A stretch of DNA of 64,000 bases from Brevundimonas sp. Root1279 (GTDB lineage: Bacteria; Pseudomonadota; Alphaproteobacteria; Caulobacterales; Caulobacteraceae): the NCBI RefSeq assembly GCF_001425945.1, contig NZ_LMEB01000001.1, positions 186,001-250,000 of the forward strand, in the 5' to 3' direction. The notes beneath the pieces are model-generated. The model saw nothing but the letters and a program-made list of their open reading frames with translations. It had not been told where the DNA came from and did no database searches. Shown here one piece after another: positions 63,337 through 64,000 of the stretch. Every line of letters starts with the position of its first letter. Position 1 is the first letter of the stretch. A program made the position numbers and the translations under genes.

Positions 63337-64000
63337 TCAGGCTTCCAGGGCGCGGCGGGCGCGGATGGCGAGCACACGACGCCGGGTGATCTCGCCGTGG
63401 ATGGAGGTCAGCCACACCGCCAGGAACAGCAGGCCATAGCCGGCCATCATGACCAGCAGCGGGGCCAGGATGTCGCCGGTGACCGACGGCCCCTCGGCGC
63501 GCAGCAGCGAGGCCGGCTGGTGCAGGGTGTTCCACCAGTCGACGGAGAATTTGACGATCGGCAGGTTGATCAACCCGACCAGGCCGAGCACCGCCGCGGC
63601 CCGCGCCGCCTTGGCTTCGTCATCGATCGAGGATCGCAGGGCGATGTAGGCGATGAAGAACAGCAGCAGCACCAGCTCGGACATCAGCCGGGCGTCGCCC
63701 CACACCCACCAGGCGCCCCACATCGGCTTGCCCCACAGGCTGCCGGTGACCAGGGCCAGCAGCGTATAGGCGGCGCCGGGCAGGGCTGCGGCGCGGGCGG
63801 CGGCGTCGGCCAGCGGATGCCGGAACACCAGGGCGAAGAAGCTCGATACGCCCAGCGCCAGATAGATGCCCAGCCCCACCGAGGCGGCCGGCACGTGCAC
63901 GAACATGATCCGCACCGTGTCGCCCTGCTGGTAGTCCTCGGGCGCGGTGAAGCTCAGCCAGGTCCCGACGGCCAGCAGCACGAGCGCCAGCCCCCAGACC
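63337..64000 (-). CDS. ccmC: Heme exporter/heme handling protein CcmC (start beyond window)
   Basis: 221 residues visible; the start lies beyond 64000. Six membrane segments are expected. Visible marks are APEDYQQGDTVRIMFVHVPA with a heme-ligand His, and the tryptophan-rich periplasmic WWD motif GKPMWGAWWVWGDARLMSEL followed by helices to the end. SVDWWNTLHQPASL carries the second His. CcmC passes heme to CcmE. In most CcmC proteins the motif reads WVWDARLT; here a Gly is inserted before the Asp. Confidence 0.93.
   Translation of the reverse strand, partial: VWGLALVLLAVGTWLSFTAPEDYQQGDTVRIMFVHVPAASVGLGIYLALGVSSFFALVFRHPLADAAARAAALPGAAYTLLALVTGSLWGKPMWGAWWVWGDARLMSELVLLLFFIAYIALRSSIDDEAKAARAAAVLGLVGLINLPIVKFSVDWWNTLHQPASLLRAEGPSVTGDILAPLLVMMAGYGLLFLAVWLTSIHGEITRRRVLAIRARRALEA

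Overview
The window is a GC-rich, gene-dense stretch of an alphaproteobacterial chromosome, most likely Caulobacterales and probably Brevundimonas or a close relative. This rests on gene content and protein style: a ShkA-like short hybrid kinase, a phasin, a ccmC-ccmD-ccmG run, TsaE next to an AmgK-like kinase, many S9 peptidases and a siderophore-type TonB receptor. No rRNA, tRNA, CRISPR array, prophage or intact insertion sequence was seen. Assignment to genus is inference.

Layout. 1-1400 (minus): AmgK-like kinase (cut by the window edge), tsaE and an acyltransferase with overlapping ends. 1490-5760 (plus): two tandem exported S9 peptidases. 5.9-11.7 kb: AsmA protein, lipoprotein-like hydrolase, AMP nucleosidase, phasin, creatininase-family hydrolase. 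11.8-15.1 kb (minus): HlyD adaptor, DHA2 efflux pump and TetR repressor, with a 16-bp palindrome as likely operator. 15.2-20.3 kb: amine oxidase, endonuclease III, small membrane proteins, an ATP-grasp protein, an adenosine kinase-like sugar kinase. 20.3-22.3 kb (minus): a 38-residue membrane peptide, a DUF2975 protein with its YozG-like regulator, and an Smr protein. 22.35-34.05 kb (plus): rdgB, hemW, rsmI, yraN, a SirB1-like protein, gshB, comM, an FG-GAP protein, the ShkA-like kinase and AmpG.

34-40 kb: malic enzyme (minus), then an iron-uptake-type operon (TonB receptor, PepSY protein, 62-residue membrane protein). 40-42.5 kb: a signal peptidase-like protein that lacks the catalytic lysine, dapF, and an ion channel with a zinc ribbon. 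42.6-47.2 kb: two tandem exported prolyl-oligopeptidase-type peptidases. 47.4-49.6 kb (minus): a MarR regulator with a histone H1-like tail, YciB and FtsY. 49.7-57.5 kb: NAD synthetase, a hydrolase, a HAD phosphatase divergent from a nucleotide-sugar aminotransferase/dehydrogenase pair, and a MaoC and serine/threonine dehydratase operon. 57.8-64 kb: glycerol kinase overlapping an APH-type kinase, a proline-rich secreted protein, a DUF1223 protein, and cytochrome c maturation genes ccmG, ccmD, ccmC running off the end.

The most unusual DNA lies between genes: a set of hairpins whose arms are tandem degenerate heptamers (AGTGRYT type, five sites; CTAGGTT type, one clear site plus one short relative) or nonamers (CACGAAGGA type, one site). 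Arms from different sites resemble each other while the loops differ. I know of no description of this architecture, but could not search. Other points of interest are the ShkA-like kinase with a DDR linker, the lysine-less signal peptidase homolog, the 38-residue gene, and several clear palindromic operator candidates.
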